DNA of 33,595 bases from an uncultured Blautia sp. (GCA_900539525.1 UQCM01000029.1:1-33595); one strand, 5' to 3'. Positions 16,703 to 24,287 are shown, numbered from the stretch's first letter. Numbers and translations: made by a program. Notes: a model not told the origin generated them from the sequence alone.

Positions 16703-17845
16703 TTACTTTACAAAATGCTCTATCATCTCCTGTGCTCCCTCTGTTTCTCCGAGATAGCCACAGTTATTTGAAAACAGTATCGCTTCTGTGCGGATCCCTC
16801 CGCCGCAGCGATGTTGCAGATAGTCGTGTACTTTCCTGCAGATCAGTTCCATTGTTCCGGACAGTAACCCTTTCTCCTGAAGGATGGTGACTGCCTCTTC
16901 GGTGGTGATGGTCTCCAGGATGTCTCTGGCTGTCGCCAGGTCGGCACCTGCCCGAATGGCGAAGGCTGCCATCAGCTCTGCCCTGGCATCAGCGTTTCTG
17001 GAATGGGTGTTCATGATGCCGCCTGCCACCTTGATGAATTTTCCGATGTGGGCGACAAACAGGATGCCTTTGATTCCAAGTTCTGCTGCCATGTCCATGG
17101 TTTCCCCCACGTAGTTGCTGCATTTCATGGAGTTTTCCACATCCAGCGGTGTCTTATCCCTCAAAAAATCCGCACCGTAGTTCCCCGGTGTGATCAGAAG
17201 GTATTCTGAGCCGTTGGCCCGGCGCATCTCCATCTCAAGACGTATGCTGGCGATCAGAGCCGCCTCGCTCATGGGAACTACGATGCCGCTGGTTCCCAGG
17301 ATGGAAATCCCTCCTTCGATGCCCAGTCTGGGGTTGAAGGTCTTTCTGGCAGCCTCCTCCCCGCCGGGGACAGATATTTCCACACGAATACCGCCCGGAT
17401 ATTCCTGCTCTTCGCAGATCCCGCGGACTGCTTCTGTAATCATCTGCCTCGGCACCCGGTTGATGGCGGCAGCTCCGACGGGCTGCTCCAGCCCTTTTTT
17501 GGTGACTCTTCCGACACCGGCCCCGCCATCGATCCGGATGCCGGGTTCTGTGCATTTCTGTACCTTTGCAAAGATCAGAAGTCCATGGGTGACATCCGGG
17601 TCATCGCCGCCGTCCTTTCTCACGGCACAGGATACGCTCTCTTTTTCCGCCGTGATCTCCAGGATCTCCAGGTGCAGCATGAGATTCTTTGGCGTCATCA
17701 GATCGATCCTGTCCACTCTGTGCCCGGTAAGAAGCATCAGCGTCGCTGCCTTTGCCGCGGCTGCCGCACAGGAACCTGTAGTGTATCCACAGCGCAGTTT
17801 CTTATGATTTTGTATGATAAACTGGTTCTCCAGACCATTCTTCAT
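16703..17845 (-). CDS. cbiD: Cobalt-precorrin-5B C1-methyltransferase CbiD
   Basis: Methylates C-1 of cobalt-precorrin-5B in the anaerobic pathway. The 380-residue product has the family N-terminal motif LRCGYTTGSCAAAAAKAA (18-35), CAVRKDGGDDPDVTHG, GAAAINRVPRQMI, ILGTSGIVVPMSEAAL and a C-terminal FSNNCGYLGET. It is the first gene of the operon, downstream of a cobalamin riboswitch, with AGGAG about 11 bases before the ATG. The stop codon abuts the 8-bp duplication of the inserted MITE, which has left the frame intact. Confidence 0.96.
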   Translation of the reverse strand: MKNGLENQFIIQNHKKLRCGYTTGSCAAAAAKAATLMLLTGHRVDRIDLMTPKNLMLHLEILEITAEKESVSCAVRKDGGDDPDVTHGLLIFAKVQKCTEPGIRIDGGAGVGRVTKKGLEQPVGAAAINRVPRQMITEAVRGICEEQEYPGGIRVEISVPGGEEAARKTFNPRLGIEGGISILGTSGIVVPMSEAALIASIRLEMEMRRANGSEYLLITPGNYGADFLRDKTPLDVENSMKCSNYVGETMDMAAELGIKGILFVAHIGKFIKVAGGIMNTHSRNADARAELMAAFAIRAGADLATARDILETITTEEAVTILQEKGLLSGTMELICRKVHDYLQHRCGGGIRTEAILFSNNCGYLGETEGAQEMIEHFVK

Positions 17846-17866
17846 GTGTTTTGTTACTCCTGTCAG

Positions 17867-17917
17867 TTACTCCCCGCTTATAGAGATGGAAGCCTTATCT
17901 TCTTTCAAAATAAAAAG
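17867..17917. repeat. 51-bp repeat, family R3, copy 2
   Basis: Ungapped match to 3718-3768 (42 of 51). Here it lies between the T-run of the riboswitch terminator and the cbiD ribosome binding site, so it is part of the cbiD leader mRNA. Confidence 0.6.
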
Positions 17918-17942
17918 TCCATTGCCGACAAGACAACAGACT
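17906..17942 (-). terminator. Intrinsic terminator, expression platform of the cbiD riboswitch
   Basis: On the minus strand AGTCTGTTGTC pairs over 11 positions (with three G-U) with GGCAATGGACT around a 5-base loop (17916-17942), followed by TTTTTATTTT. It lies 45 bases downstream of the aptamer and upstream of cbiD, as expected for ligand-induced termination. Confidence 0.85.
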
Positions 17943-17987
17943 ATTCCCGAAAAAACAGACACCGGTTGCCGCAGTGCTGCTTTCTTT

Positions 17988-18136
17988 ACGCGCACAGGCA
18001 GGTATCTGACTCTTACAGTAACGGACTTGTGCGGGATTTCCACCCGCTTCCCTGCGGACACAGCAGTAAAGCTGACATTCACATTCTGCTTTGCTGCATG
18101 CGGTACCATCTGCTTACAGGCAGGTTCTATGCGTGT
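17988..18136 (-). promoter_or_regulatory. Cobalamin riboswitch aptamer (apparently Cbl-II class) upstream of the cbi operon
   Basis: On the minus strand GGGAAGCGGGTGGAAATCCC, CCGTTACTGT and GTCAGATACCTGCC are the conserved cobalamin aptamer core. ACACGCATAG at the 5' edge pairs with CTGTGCGCGT at the 3' edge (9 of 10) as P1. Only six bases separate ACTGT from the GTCAGATACC block, so the P8-P12 periphery with GCCACTG and CGGGAAGG is absent. That is the layout of the short Cbl-II class rather than Cbl-I. It should switch off the whole biosynthetic operon when cobalamin is present. Confidence 0.88.
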
Positions 18137-18143
18137 TGTATAA

Positions 18144-18193
18144 AGTAAAATCGATGGCAGCTGCACATCTTTACAGCTACCATCGATTTTACT
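18144..18193. terminator. Large inverted repeat downstream of the cupin gene, overlapping the cbi promoter
   Basis: AGTAAAATCGATGG and CCATCGATTTTACT form a perfect 14-bp inversion, extended inward by AGCTG/CAGCT after one mismatch, with a 10-base loop. It may end the cupin transcript, although the T-run is broken. It also contains the TAAAAT -10 of the cbi operon promoter. Confidence 0.55.
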
Positions 18194-18214
18194 ATTCCGC
18201 AGGGATTCTGTCAA
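18186..18214 (-). promoter_or_regulatory. Sigma-A promoter of the cobalamin biosynthesis operon
   Basis: On the minus strand a perfect TTGACA (18209-18214) and TAAAAT (18186-18191) are separated by 17 bases. Transcription would begin about 40 bases before the riboswitch. Confidence 0.82.
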
Positions 18215-18234
18215 CCGCCGAAGAGTTTTGATTT

Positions 18235-18645
18235 TCATCTGGTTTCTTCCTTTGTCCGGTGTATGGTTCCTTTGGGATGGTGCGGCGGTGCATAGATGGA
18301 TGAGAGCTTCAACGGGCACCTCCCCACGTTTATAATATTATGCCAGGTTCCCGCCGGCACAAAGATGCCATCCCCTTCACACAGGGATTTCTGAAAGCAC
18401 ATCTGATGTCTGCATCTCCCCATCCTCACTTCTGCCCTTCCCTGTTCGACCCGGATAAACTGATCGGTATCCTCATGCATTTCCGCGCCGATATCGTCAC
18501 ATACCGGAATACACATGAGCGTCATCTGCAGATGGCATCCTGTCCAGAAGGCCGTAAGGAAGTTCGAATTCTTCGCTGCCATATATCTGATATTTGCCAC
18601 ACAGGGTTCTGCCCCGTGATCTGTTCTGCCCTCGCAACTATTCAT
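18235..18645 (-). CDS. Cupin-domain protein of unknown function
   Basis: A 136-residue single-domain protein. The cupin motifs are visible: MHEDTDQFIRVEQGRAEV, a variant of G(X)5HXH(X)3-4E(X)6G, and GDGIFVPAGTWHNIINVG, matching the second motif. Candidate metal ligands are the His of MHED, the Glu of VEQG and the His of TWHN. The ATG has GGAGGG about 10 bases upstream. The substrate is unknown; small cupins of this kind include sugar isomerases, dioxygenases and ligand sensors. It ends just upstream of the cbi promoter, so it is probably transcribed separately. Any link with B12 is only positional. Confidence 0.8.
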   Translation of the reverse strand: MNSCEGRTDHGAEPCVANIRYMAAKNSNFLTAFWTGCHLQMTLMCIPVCDDIGAEMHEDTDQFIRVEQGRAEVRMGRCRHQMCFQKSLCEGDGIFVPAGTWHNIINVGRCPLKLSSIYAPPHHPKGTIHRTKEETR

Positions 18646-18740
18646 TTTCTGAAAACCCTCCGATTTGCACTTTGATTCACAATAGGAACATCTCTTCCTG
18701 CTGCTTTATCATATGACGGCGGGGGGAAATCTGTGCTTAC

Positions 18741-19787
18741 TTACACTTCTTTTGCTGCTCTGGTCATTCTGCGCATCAGTTCTGTCCGCGCAGCAACCAG
18801 TGTAAACCCAAGAAGGTTCTTTCCTTTCCATTTTGCAGGATTTGCGGCATCCGGATCATCCATTCCCATGCCGATCCCCCATATCTTGTCCGAACGGGAA
18901 CACTCCACAAGTGTAGCAGATCCGGTAGCTGCTAATCTGTCAAACAGGTCAGGGTTCTGTTCAAACTTCGCAAGGATTCCGGTATAGACAATGAGCTGCT
19001 TACGACCATCCCAGACTACAGACTCAAAGTTCCGTACAGCCCTGCCAAGATCCTGCATTTTCTGCTGATCCTTTGTCTGCATGATTTGCTCCGCAATTTC
19101 CAAATCTGCAAACAAGAGTGCTTTTTGTTCCATCATGTACTGTTCCACACAGCAGTATGTCTTACCATCAATCTCAAAGTCACGCATATACCAGTTGCTT
19201 AAATAGCCGTTCTCTTCATCTATTTTGTGGAACCGTACGATATCATAAAACTTTGGCTCGACATCCTTGTGCATGGATACTGACAATACCTGATTTCCCA
19301 TGCTCTTCATATCATCACTCAAAACAGCAAAGATTACGTCCAATTGGTAATTGCTATGTGCTATCTGATAGTCCCTGATGGAACGGATCGCGACTTTCCA
19401 TGCCTCCTCCTTCGGATACCCAAAGATACCTGAAGAAATCAACGGAAATGCAATTGTACGGCATCCGTTCTCTTCTGCCAATCTCATGGCCGCCTGATAG
19501 CAACTATACAATTTCTTCTCCTCACCACTTTTACCACCATTCCATCGGGGCCCGACTGCATGAATAATGTACTTTGCTTTCAGCCGAAATCCGGGTGTGA
19601 TTACTGCGCCACCTTCCTCACATCCTCCAATCGCATCACAGGCAGCCTGCAGCTTGCGGGAACCTGCTTCTCTAAAAATAGCGCCGCAGACACCACCGCC
19701 TTCCCAAAGGCCAGAGTTGGCAGCATTTACTATGCAGTCTGCCTCAACCTCTGTAATTCCAATTTTCTTAATCTCGATACTGCTCAT
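18741..19787 (-). CDS. Macro domain - NADAR domain fusion protein
   Basis: A 348-residue protein with two ADP-ribose-related domains. Residues 1-170 form a macro domain: CIVNAANSGLWEGGGVCGAIFREAG (18-42), HAVGPRW (76-82), and FPLISSGIFGYP (114-125). Residues about 179-340 form a NADAR (YbiA-like) domain: GYLSNWYMRDFEIDGKTY, VEQYMMEQKA, LGRAVRNF, AKFEQNPDL, SDKIWGIGMGMDDPDA and WKGKNLLGF. Macro domains bind or hydrolyse ADP-ribose adducts, and NADAR proteins cleave N-glycosidic or ADP-ribosyl bonds, so the product probably repairs ADP-ribosylated nucleic acid or metabolites. The usual GGGVDGAI Asp of MacroD-type hydrolases is Cys here. It overlaps the upstream phosphoesterase by four bases. 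Confidence 0.88.
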   Translation of the reverse strand: MSSIEIKKIGITEVEADCIVNAANSGLWEGGGVCGAIFREAGSRKLQAACDAIGGCEEGGAVITPGFRLKAKYIIHAVGPRWNGGKSGEEKKLYSCYQAAMRLAEENGCRTIAFPLISSGIFGYPKEEAWKVAIRSIRDYQIAHSNYQLDVIFAVLSDDMKSMGNQVLSVSMHKDVEPKFYDIVRFHKIDEENGYLSNWYMRDFEIDGKTYCCVEQYMMEQKALLFADLEIAEQIMQTKDQQKMQDLGRAVRNFESVVWDGRKQLIVYTGILAKFEQNPDLFDRLAATGSATLVECSRSDKIWGIGMGMDDPDAANPAKWKGKNLLGFTLVAARTELMRRMTRAAKEV

Positions 19788-20494
19788 AAGCTGTAATCAC
19801 TCCTTATTAACTGTGGCTTGAATTTCAGATAATCTGCAGATACCAGCCGGTACTCGATCCCGTTCACATATCCCAGGAAGCTGTCCTGATAGCGGTCCCG
19901 GCCGTGGCAGTGTGAATAGATCACCTTTTCCGCTCCATATTCTTCCGCCATTCTGGTAAAGCCGCTCTCCATCTCCCCGATACTGGTGGGAGGATAGTGC
20001 AAAAACATCAGAAACCGCTCATATCCGTCCGCGCGTGCGCATTCAAAGGATACACGCAGTCTCTCCAGTTCCCGGTTTACGATTTTTTCAAAATGCTCCG
20101 GTGTATCCTTTCCCTCATAACAATACCCTTTGGTACCCACCAGAGCACAGTCCTCATAGGGATAATAATTATTCTGCAGAAACGACAGCCTTCCCTGGTA
20201 TCTGTCATTCAGCCTCCTGGTCTTCTTCGCATCCCAGAACATATCGTGATTTCCCCGCAGAAGGATCTTTCTTCCGCGCAGTCCTGCGATAAACTCCAGA
20301 TCTGCCTCACACTCCGCCAGATTTCTCCCCCAGGAATGGTCGCCTGTGATGACCACGGTATCATCGGCGGCAATCATCCTGTCCCAGTTCTTCTCAATTT
20401 TCCGTACATGATTTTTCCACTCACTGCCAAACACCTCCATAGGCTTGTTCGCGGTAAATGACAGATGAAGATCGCCAATTGCGTATAGTGCCAT
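19784..20494 (-). CDS. Calcineurin-like metallophosphoesterase
   Basis: A 236-residue cytosolic phosphoesterase with all metal-binding blocks: GDLHLS (7-12), GDHSWG (about 51-56), LLRGNHDMFW, FLHYPP and YSHCHGR. The family hydrolyses phosphomono- or diesters using two metal ions. The substrate is not apparent. The TGA overlaps the ATG of the macro-NADAR gene, so the two proteins are made together. That raises the possibility that it acts on an ADP-ribose-related phosphate. Confidence 0.88.
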   Translation of the reverse strand: MALYAIGDLHLSFTANKPMEVFGSEWKNHVRKIEKNWDRMIAADDTVVITGDHSWGRNLAECEADLEFIAGLRGRKILLRGNHDMFWDAKKTRRLNDRYQGRLSFLQNNYYPYEDCALVGTKGYCYEGKDTPEHFEKIVNRELERLRVSFECARADGYERFLMFLHYPPTSIGEMESGFTRMAEEYGAEKVIYSHCHGRDRYQDSFLGYVNGIEYRLVSADYLKFKPQLIRSDYSL

Positions 20495-20516
20495 TTTTCT
20501 CCCGCCCTCTTTCTAC

Positions 20517-20522
20517 ATTATA
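20517..20522 (-). promoter_or_regulatory. Possible -10 box of the phosphoesterase/macro-NADAR pair
   Basis: A perfect TATAAT lies on the minus strand about 22 bases before the phosphoesterase start. No convincing -35 is seen at the right distance, and the leader would be very short. Confidence 0.35.
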
Positions 20523-20552
20523 AATTGTCCTCAGCCTGAAATCATTCACATG

Positions 20553-20613
20553 GTAACTGTTCAGAGCCCTGCAGATTTATAAATATTTACCGTGGGGAGC
20601 TCGCTCATCAGAG
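20553..20613. repeat. Intergenic repeat, family R1, copy 4
   Basis: GTAACTGTTCAGAGCCCTGC, AGATTTATAAATATTTACCG and TGGGGAGCTCGCTCATCAGAG match the first 60 bases of the R1 copy at 3571. The second hairpin arm is missing. The end overlaps the last codons and TGA of the O-acetyltransferase gene. Confidence 0.65.
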
Positions 20614-21219
20614 ATTCTCATAGTTTATTTTCCTGTCCTTGAAATAATACTCTTTATCATGCTCATTGATCTCTCTGAGCACTCTGCAGGGATTTCCGGC
20701 TGCAACCACATTTGACGGGATATCCTTTGTCACAACACTGCCTGCTCCTATGACGGTATTGTCCCCGATGGTTATGCCCGGGACGATGACTGCGCCTGCT
20801 CCGATCCAGCAGTTCCGGCCGATGCGTACAGGCATATTGTACTGATAGACCTTTTCCCTAAGCTCCGGTAAGATCGGGTGTCCGGCAGAGGCTACCGTAA
20901 CATTCGGTCCAAACATGGTATAATCACCCACATAAATATGCGTATCATCCACAAGCGTCAGATTGAAATTTGCATAGATGTTTTTTCCAAAGTGGACATG
21001 CCGTCCTCCGAAATTTGCATGAAAAGGCGGTTCTATGTAACATCCCTCCCCGATTTCCGCAAACATCTCCTTCAGCATTCTCTCTCTTTTTTCTCCCTCG
21101 GTGGGTCTTGTGTGATTAAAATCATATAAACGATCAAGAAGCTTTGTCTGTTCCTTTACAAGCTCTTCATCATTCGGAAGGTAAAGTTCTCCGCTGTGCA
21201 TCTTTTCTTTCATCGTCAT
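20608..21219 (-). CDS. Sugar O-acetyltransferase (maltose/galactoside acetyltransferase family)
   Basis: A 203-residue left-handed beta-helix enzyme that moves acetyl from acetyl-CoA to a sugar hydroxyl. The N-terminal MKEKMHSGELYLPNDEEL is the Mac domain (about 3-60). Hexapeptide repeats follow from about 75 (FGKNIYANFNLTLVDDTHIYVGDYTMFGPNV), with the catalytic His in VASAGHPI and C-terminal GAGAVIVPGITIGDNTVIGAGSVVTKDIP. Tandem in-frame ATGs exist at 21219 and 21213; a GAGGGA lies about 8 bases before the first. Its 3' end is formed by an R1 repeat. The true acceptor sugar cannot be told from the sequence. Confidence 0.9.
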   Translation of the reverse strand: MTMKEKMHSGELYLPNDEELVKEQTKLLDRLYDFNHTRPTEGEKRERMLKEMFAEIGEGCYIEPPFHANFGGRHVHFGKNIYANFNLTLVDDTHIYVGDYTMFGPNVTVASAGHPILPELREKVYQYNMPVRIGRNCWIGAGAVIVPGITIGDNTVIGAGSVVTKDIPSNVVAAGNPCRVLREINEHDKEYYFKDRKINYENL

Positions 21220-21402
21220 TTTCTGTTCCCTCTCTTTCTATCAATGTTTCCATTCCTGGAAACCGTATCCTGATGTATTTCTGGCTCATAAAGCCGCATT
21301 TCTCATTGAGTCACGAAAAGCATTTTGTCTATTCTCAACATTTGACTCTGGTATCATCTTACCACAGTTATTGAATATCATCTACTAATTTGTCCGGCAC
21401 AG

Positions 21403-21431
21403 TTGACCATATTCCCTGTTTCGGGTAAAAT
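21403..21431 (+). promoter_or_regulatory. Probable sigma-A promoter of the repeat-stalk surface protein
   Basis: TTGACC (21403-21408) and TAAAAT (21426-21431) are 17 bases apart, giving a leader of about 105 bases. It lies within the 323-base divergent gap between the O-acetyltransferase gene and this gene. Nothing else was recognised there. Confidence 0.65.
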
Positions 21432-21542
21432 AAAGATAAGAAAGCAGACAAACACGTCCGTGTGCATCTGCAACAAGGTTTGATTTGTATCTGTATGCAC
21501 AGGGCGTGACAGCAATTCTGATATGTAAAGGAGATGATGATT

Positions 21543-24161
21543 ATGATGAAACTGAAACACTTAAAAAAGAAAACGCTTACCCTGTGTCTGAGCCTGACAC
21601 TCGTATTCGGTCTGATTCCTGCAATGAATATCCACGCTGCAGACTCTCCATGTGCCGAATACACCGGAAGTAATGTAGAATCCCAGACTTATGACAGATG
21701 GGCCGCTCCCATTTATTCTTATCTGGTTTCTCTTTCCAAAGATACTCTCATGCGAGTCCAGGCAGGAGGGAATATCAAGGGTGTGACCGCAGAATACTTT
21801 GATTCTTCCTACAATCTCACAGCCTCTAAGCCAATCCCGCAGGAGCTTCCCGTGTTCGGAGGATTTTACGCATCGGAAAGTCACTATTTTCTGGTAACGG
21901 GACAGAACAATCCGGAGGAATCCTCTACTCTTCCTGTTTTTCGTATTACAAAGTATGACAAAAACTGGAACCGACTCGGTCAGGCAGAGCTTACCGACTG
22001 CAATACCACGGTGCCCTTTGATGCAGGCAGTGTCCGCATGGATACCTGCGGCAAATATCTGCTGATCCATACCTGCCATGAGATGTATCGGACATCTGAC
22101 GGTCTGAATCATCAGGCAAATGTCACTATTGAGCTGGATATGGATACCATGACGATCACAGATTCCTACACGAGGATTATGAATAATGATTATGGTTATG
22201 TCAGCCATTCCTTTAATCAGTTTATTAAGATAGAGAATAACCGTATCGTGTCAGTGAATCATGGAGATGCCATTCCCCGTTCCATCGTCCTGTTAAAGTA
22301 CCAGACGGACGCATCGACAGGCAGATTTACACCGGGATACTCCAACCCGTGTACAGCCATTGATGTCATGACATTCCCTAAAGACAGTATCGGCAACTAC
22401 AACATCACCGGTGCCGCTGTCGGTGGATTTGAACTCTCCTCATCCTCCTATCTGGTAGCAGGACACTCGGCTCCACAGGATAAATCCCCACAGTCATCCA
22501 GAACCAGAAATATTTTCGTGGCCGCCGTAAATAAGACCACCTCCGCTGTAACTACCAACTGGCTGACCTCCTATGCAGAAGGTGATGGAACCACCTCCAC
22601 ACCACAGATGGTAAAGCTTTCTGACTCAGAATTCCTTGTGTTATGGTCAAGAGATAATACCGTATATTACACAAAAGTAAACGATGCCGGTGAGAGAATC
22701 AGCGACATTTACAGCCATGAAGGAAATCTTTCTGACTGTGTTCCAATCGCCGCAAATGATAAAGTCATCTGGTATACCTGGAAAAACAGCAATGTCACTT
22801 TCTATGAAATCAGCCTGAGCGATCTCTCTACGTGTACGGTAACGGAAAAAAACACCGGACATGATTATGTGAATCAGGGTGTGACTGGCGGTTATGCCTC
22901 ACTGGTATGCGAGAAATGCGAGGAAGTGACACAGATGCCTGTCATTACCTCTTTCCTGACCTTCTGGAACACCAGCGGAGCAGGCACATTTTCAACACAA
23001 TATACACAGAAGCAGGATGTGGGAAATATTCTTTACTACTGGATTCCAGAATCCTATATGAAATCTTCCTCAGGTTCGGAAAATTTTAATACAGAGCTGG
23101 AGATCCTTTCCTCAGATCCATCTGTTATCTCGATATCCGAATCTGCTGATTCCAGAGGAAGCCTGACCATGAAGAAACCCGGAACAGCCATGATTATCAT
23201 CCGCCCGAAATACAATCCGGACCTTACAAAGAGCTTCTCCTTCCAGGTAGGGGATCCCGTTCCGGAAAAGCCGACAGAACCTGAGCTTCCTGTGGTACCG
23301 ATCGATCCCGTGAAACCGGTTGACCCGGAACAGCCGGTAGATCCCGAACAGCCGGTCGATCCGGAACAGCCGGTTGACCCAGAACAGCCGGTTGACCCAG
23401 AACAGCCGATTGACCCAGAACAGCCGGTTGACCCAGAACAGCCGGTTGACCCAGAACAGCCGGTTGATCCCGAACAGCCGATTGACCCCGAACAGCCAGT
23501 TGATCCGGAACAGCCGGTTGACCCGGAGAAGCCAACTGAGCCCGATAAACCGATTGACCCCGATAAACCTTCAGAGTCTGAGCTTCCTATTGTACCGGCT
23601 GAGCCGGAGAAACCTTCAGACCCTGACAGGCCTTCGGATACGGATAAAAAGGATCCTTCTCCTCTTCCGGATAACAAGCCTTCAATCACTGACCAGGTAA
23701 ATGCCGGAATTCCTGCATCCGCCAAAGGAAGTACGCGCTATATCAGAGGGGCTTATTACATCATTACGAAAACCGGTGACAGTAAAACTGCGGAAGTTGC
23801 TTTCCGGAATCTGAAAAACAAAAAGCAGAAATCATGTAACGTACCTGACACGGTCATGATCGACGGTGTTACCTGTAAAGTGACCTCTATCGCACCGAAA
23901 GCTTTCTATAAAATGACCAGGCTGACAAAAGTCACCATCGGAAAGAATGTGAAGACGATCGGCAAGAGCTCCTTCTTTAACTGCAAAAACCTGAAAACAA
24001 TAACCATAGAGTCCTCTGCACTGAAAAGTATCGGAAAAAGTGCTGTGAAAGGAATTAACAACAAAGCTTCCATCAAAGTTCCGGGACGCAGGCTGACAGC
24101 ATACCGGAAGCTGTTTAAATCCGCTACGGGCTTTAAGAAAACAATGAAGATCAAAAAATAA
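21543..24161 (+). CDS. Secreted surface protein with beta-propeller-like head, PxDPEQ repeat stalk and BspA-like tail
   Basis: The start is taken as the ATG at 21543, 9 bases after AAAGGAG; the ATGs at 21534 and 21537 sit too close to it. The 872-residue product begins with a signal peptide (MMKLKHLKKKTLTLCLSLTLVFG to about AAD). The region to about 470 is rich in aromatic beta strands (for example FFRITKYDKNW-like and LVLWSRDNTVYY) and could be a beta-propeller. A CEKC pair occurs near 457. A proline-rich region (about 575-720) contains twelve hexapeptides PVDPEQ/PIDPEQ, probably a wall-spanning stalk. The last about 130 residues are BspA-like (AFYKMTRLTKVTIGKNVKTIG, FFNCKNLKTITI). No LPXTG motif is present. 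Function unknown; adhesion or ligand binding is a guess. Confidence 0.88.
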   Translation: MMKLKHLKKKTLTLCLSLTLVFGLIPAMNIHAADSPCAEYTGSNVESQTYDRWAAPIYSYLVSLSKDTLMRVQAGGNIKGVTAEYFDSSYNLTASKPIPQELPVFGGFYASESHYFLVTGQNNPEESSTLPVFRITKYDKNWNRLGQAELTDCNTTVPFDAGSVRMDTCGKYLLIHTCHEMYRTSDGLNHQANVTIELDMDTMTITDSYTRIMNNDYGYVSHSFNQFIKIENNRIVSVNHGDAIPRSIVLLKYQTDASTGRFTPGYSNPCTAIDVMTFPKDSIGNYNITGAAVGGFELSSSSYLVAGHSAPQDKSPQSSRTRNIFVAAVNKTTSAVTTNWLTSYAEGDGTTSTPQMVKLSDSEFLVLWSRDNTVYYTKVNDAGERISDIYSHEGNLSDCVPIAANDKVIWYTWKNSNVTFYEISLSDLSTCTVTEKNTGHDYVNQGVTGGYASLVCEKCEEVTQMPVITSFLTFWNTSGAGTFSTQYTQKQDVGNILYYWIPESYMKSSSGSENFNTELEILSSDPSVISISESADSRGSLTMKKPGTAMIIIRPKYNPDLTKSFSFQVGDPVPEKPTEPELPVVPIDPVKPVDPEQPVDPEQPVDPEQPVDPEQPVDPEQPIDPEQPVDPEQPVDPEQPVDPEQPIDPEQPVDPEQPVDPEKPTEPDKPIDPDKPSESELPIVPAEPEKPSDPDRPSDTDKKDPSPLPDNKPSITDQVNAGIPASAKGSTRYIRGAYYIITKTGDSKTAEVAFRNLKNKKQKSCNVPDTVMIDGVTCKVTSIAPKAFYKMTRLTKVTIGKNVKTIGKSSFFNCKNLKTITIESSALKSIGKSAVKGINNKASIKVPGRRLTAYRKLFKSATGFKKTMKIKK
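23316..23531 (+). repeat. In-frame 18-bp tandem repeat, twelve units
   Basis: Twelve consecutive 18-base units of the pattern CCGGTTGACCCAGAACAG encode PVDPEQ (PIDPEQ twice, PVDPEK last). Third-position changes (GAC/GAT, CCC/CCG/CCA) vary across the array, so the units are not all recent copies. Units four to eight are nearly identical, suggesting more recent expansion. Confidence 0.95.
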
Positions 24162-24164
24162 GAA

Positions 24165-24219
24165 TAACTGTTCCGGACATCGTCGAACCGGTCTGTGGTC
24201 AGATATTCTGAAACAGTTA
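24165..24219. repeat. Short inverted repeat resembling R1 ends
   Basis: TAACTGTT near the left edge and AACAGTTA at the right are inverse copies. The right edge read on the minus strand (GTAACTGTTTCAGA) resembles the R1 and MITE terminus GTAACTGTTCAGAG. It may be a decayed miniature element. It lies directly after the stop of the surface protein gene. Confidence 0.4.
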
Positions 24220-24233
24220 CAATGGTTATGAAA

Positions 24234-24269
24234 ACGGCGGCAGATGAATCCTGTTTCATCTGCCGCCGT
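24234..24269. terminator. Bidirectional intrinsic terminator between the surface protein gene and glpK
   Basis: ACGGCGGCAGATGAA and TTCATCTGCCGCCGT form a perfect 15-bp GC-rich stem around a 6-base loop. TTTT follows on the minus strand. It lies between convergent genes and can end both. Confidence 0.85.
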
Positions 24270-24287
24270 CTGTAATCACATCAGCCT

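Noticed and set aside
17867..18319. A 150-codon minus-strand frame across the cbiD leader
   Set aside because: It covers the riboswitch aptamer, its terminator and the promoter, and has no recognisable domain.
23316..23531. The regular 18-base repeats as a CRISPR array
   Set aside because: The units are contiguous with no spacers and are in frame inside a coding sequence.
23054..23725. A 223-codon minus-strand frame rich in Gly-Ser repeats
   Set aside because: It is the antisense of the PxDPEQ repeat array; the 18-base period opens several frames. No ribosome binding site, signal peptide or homology pattern supports it.
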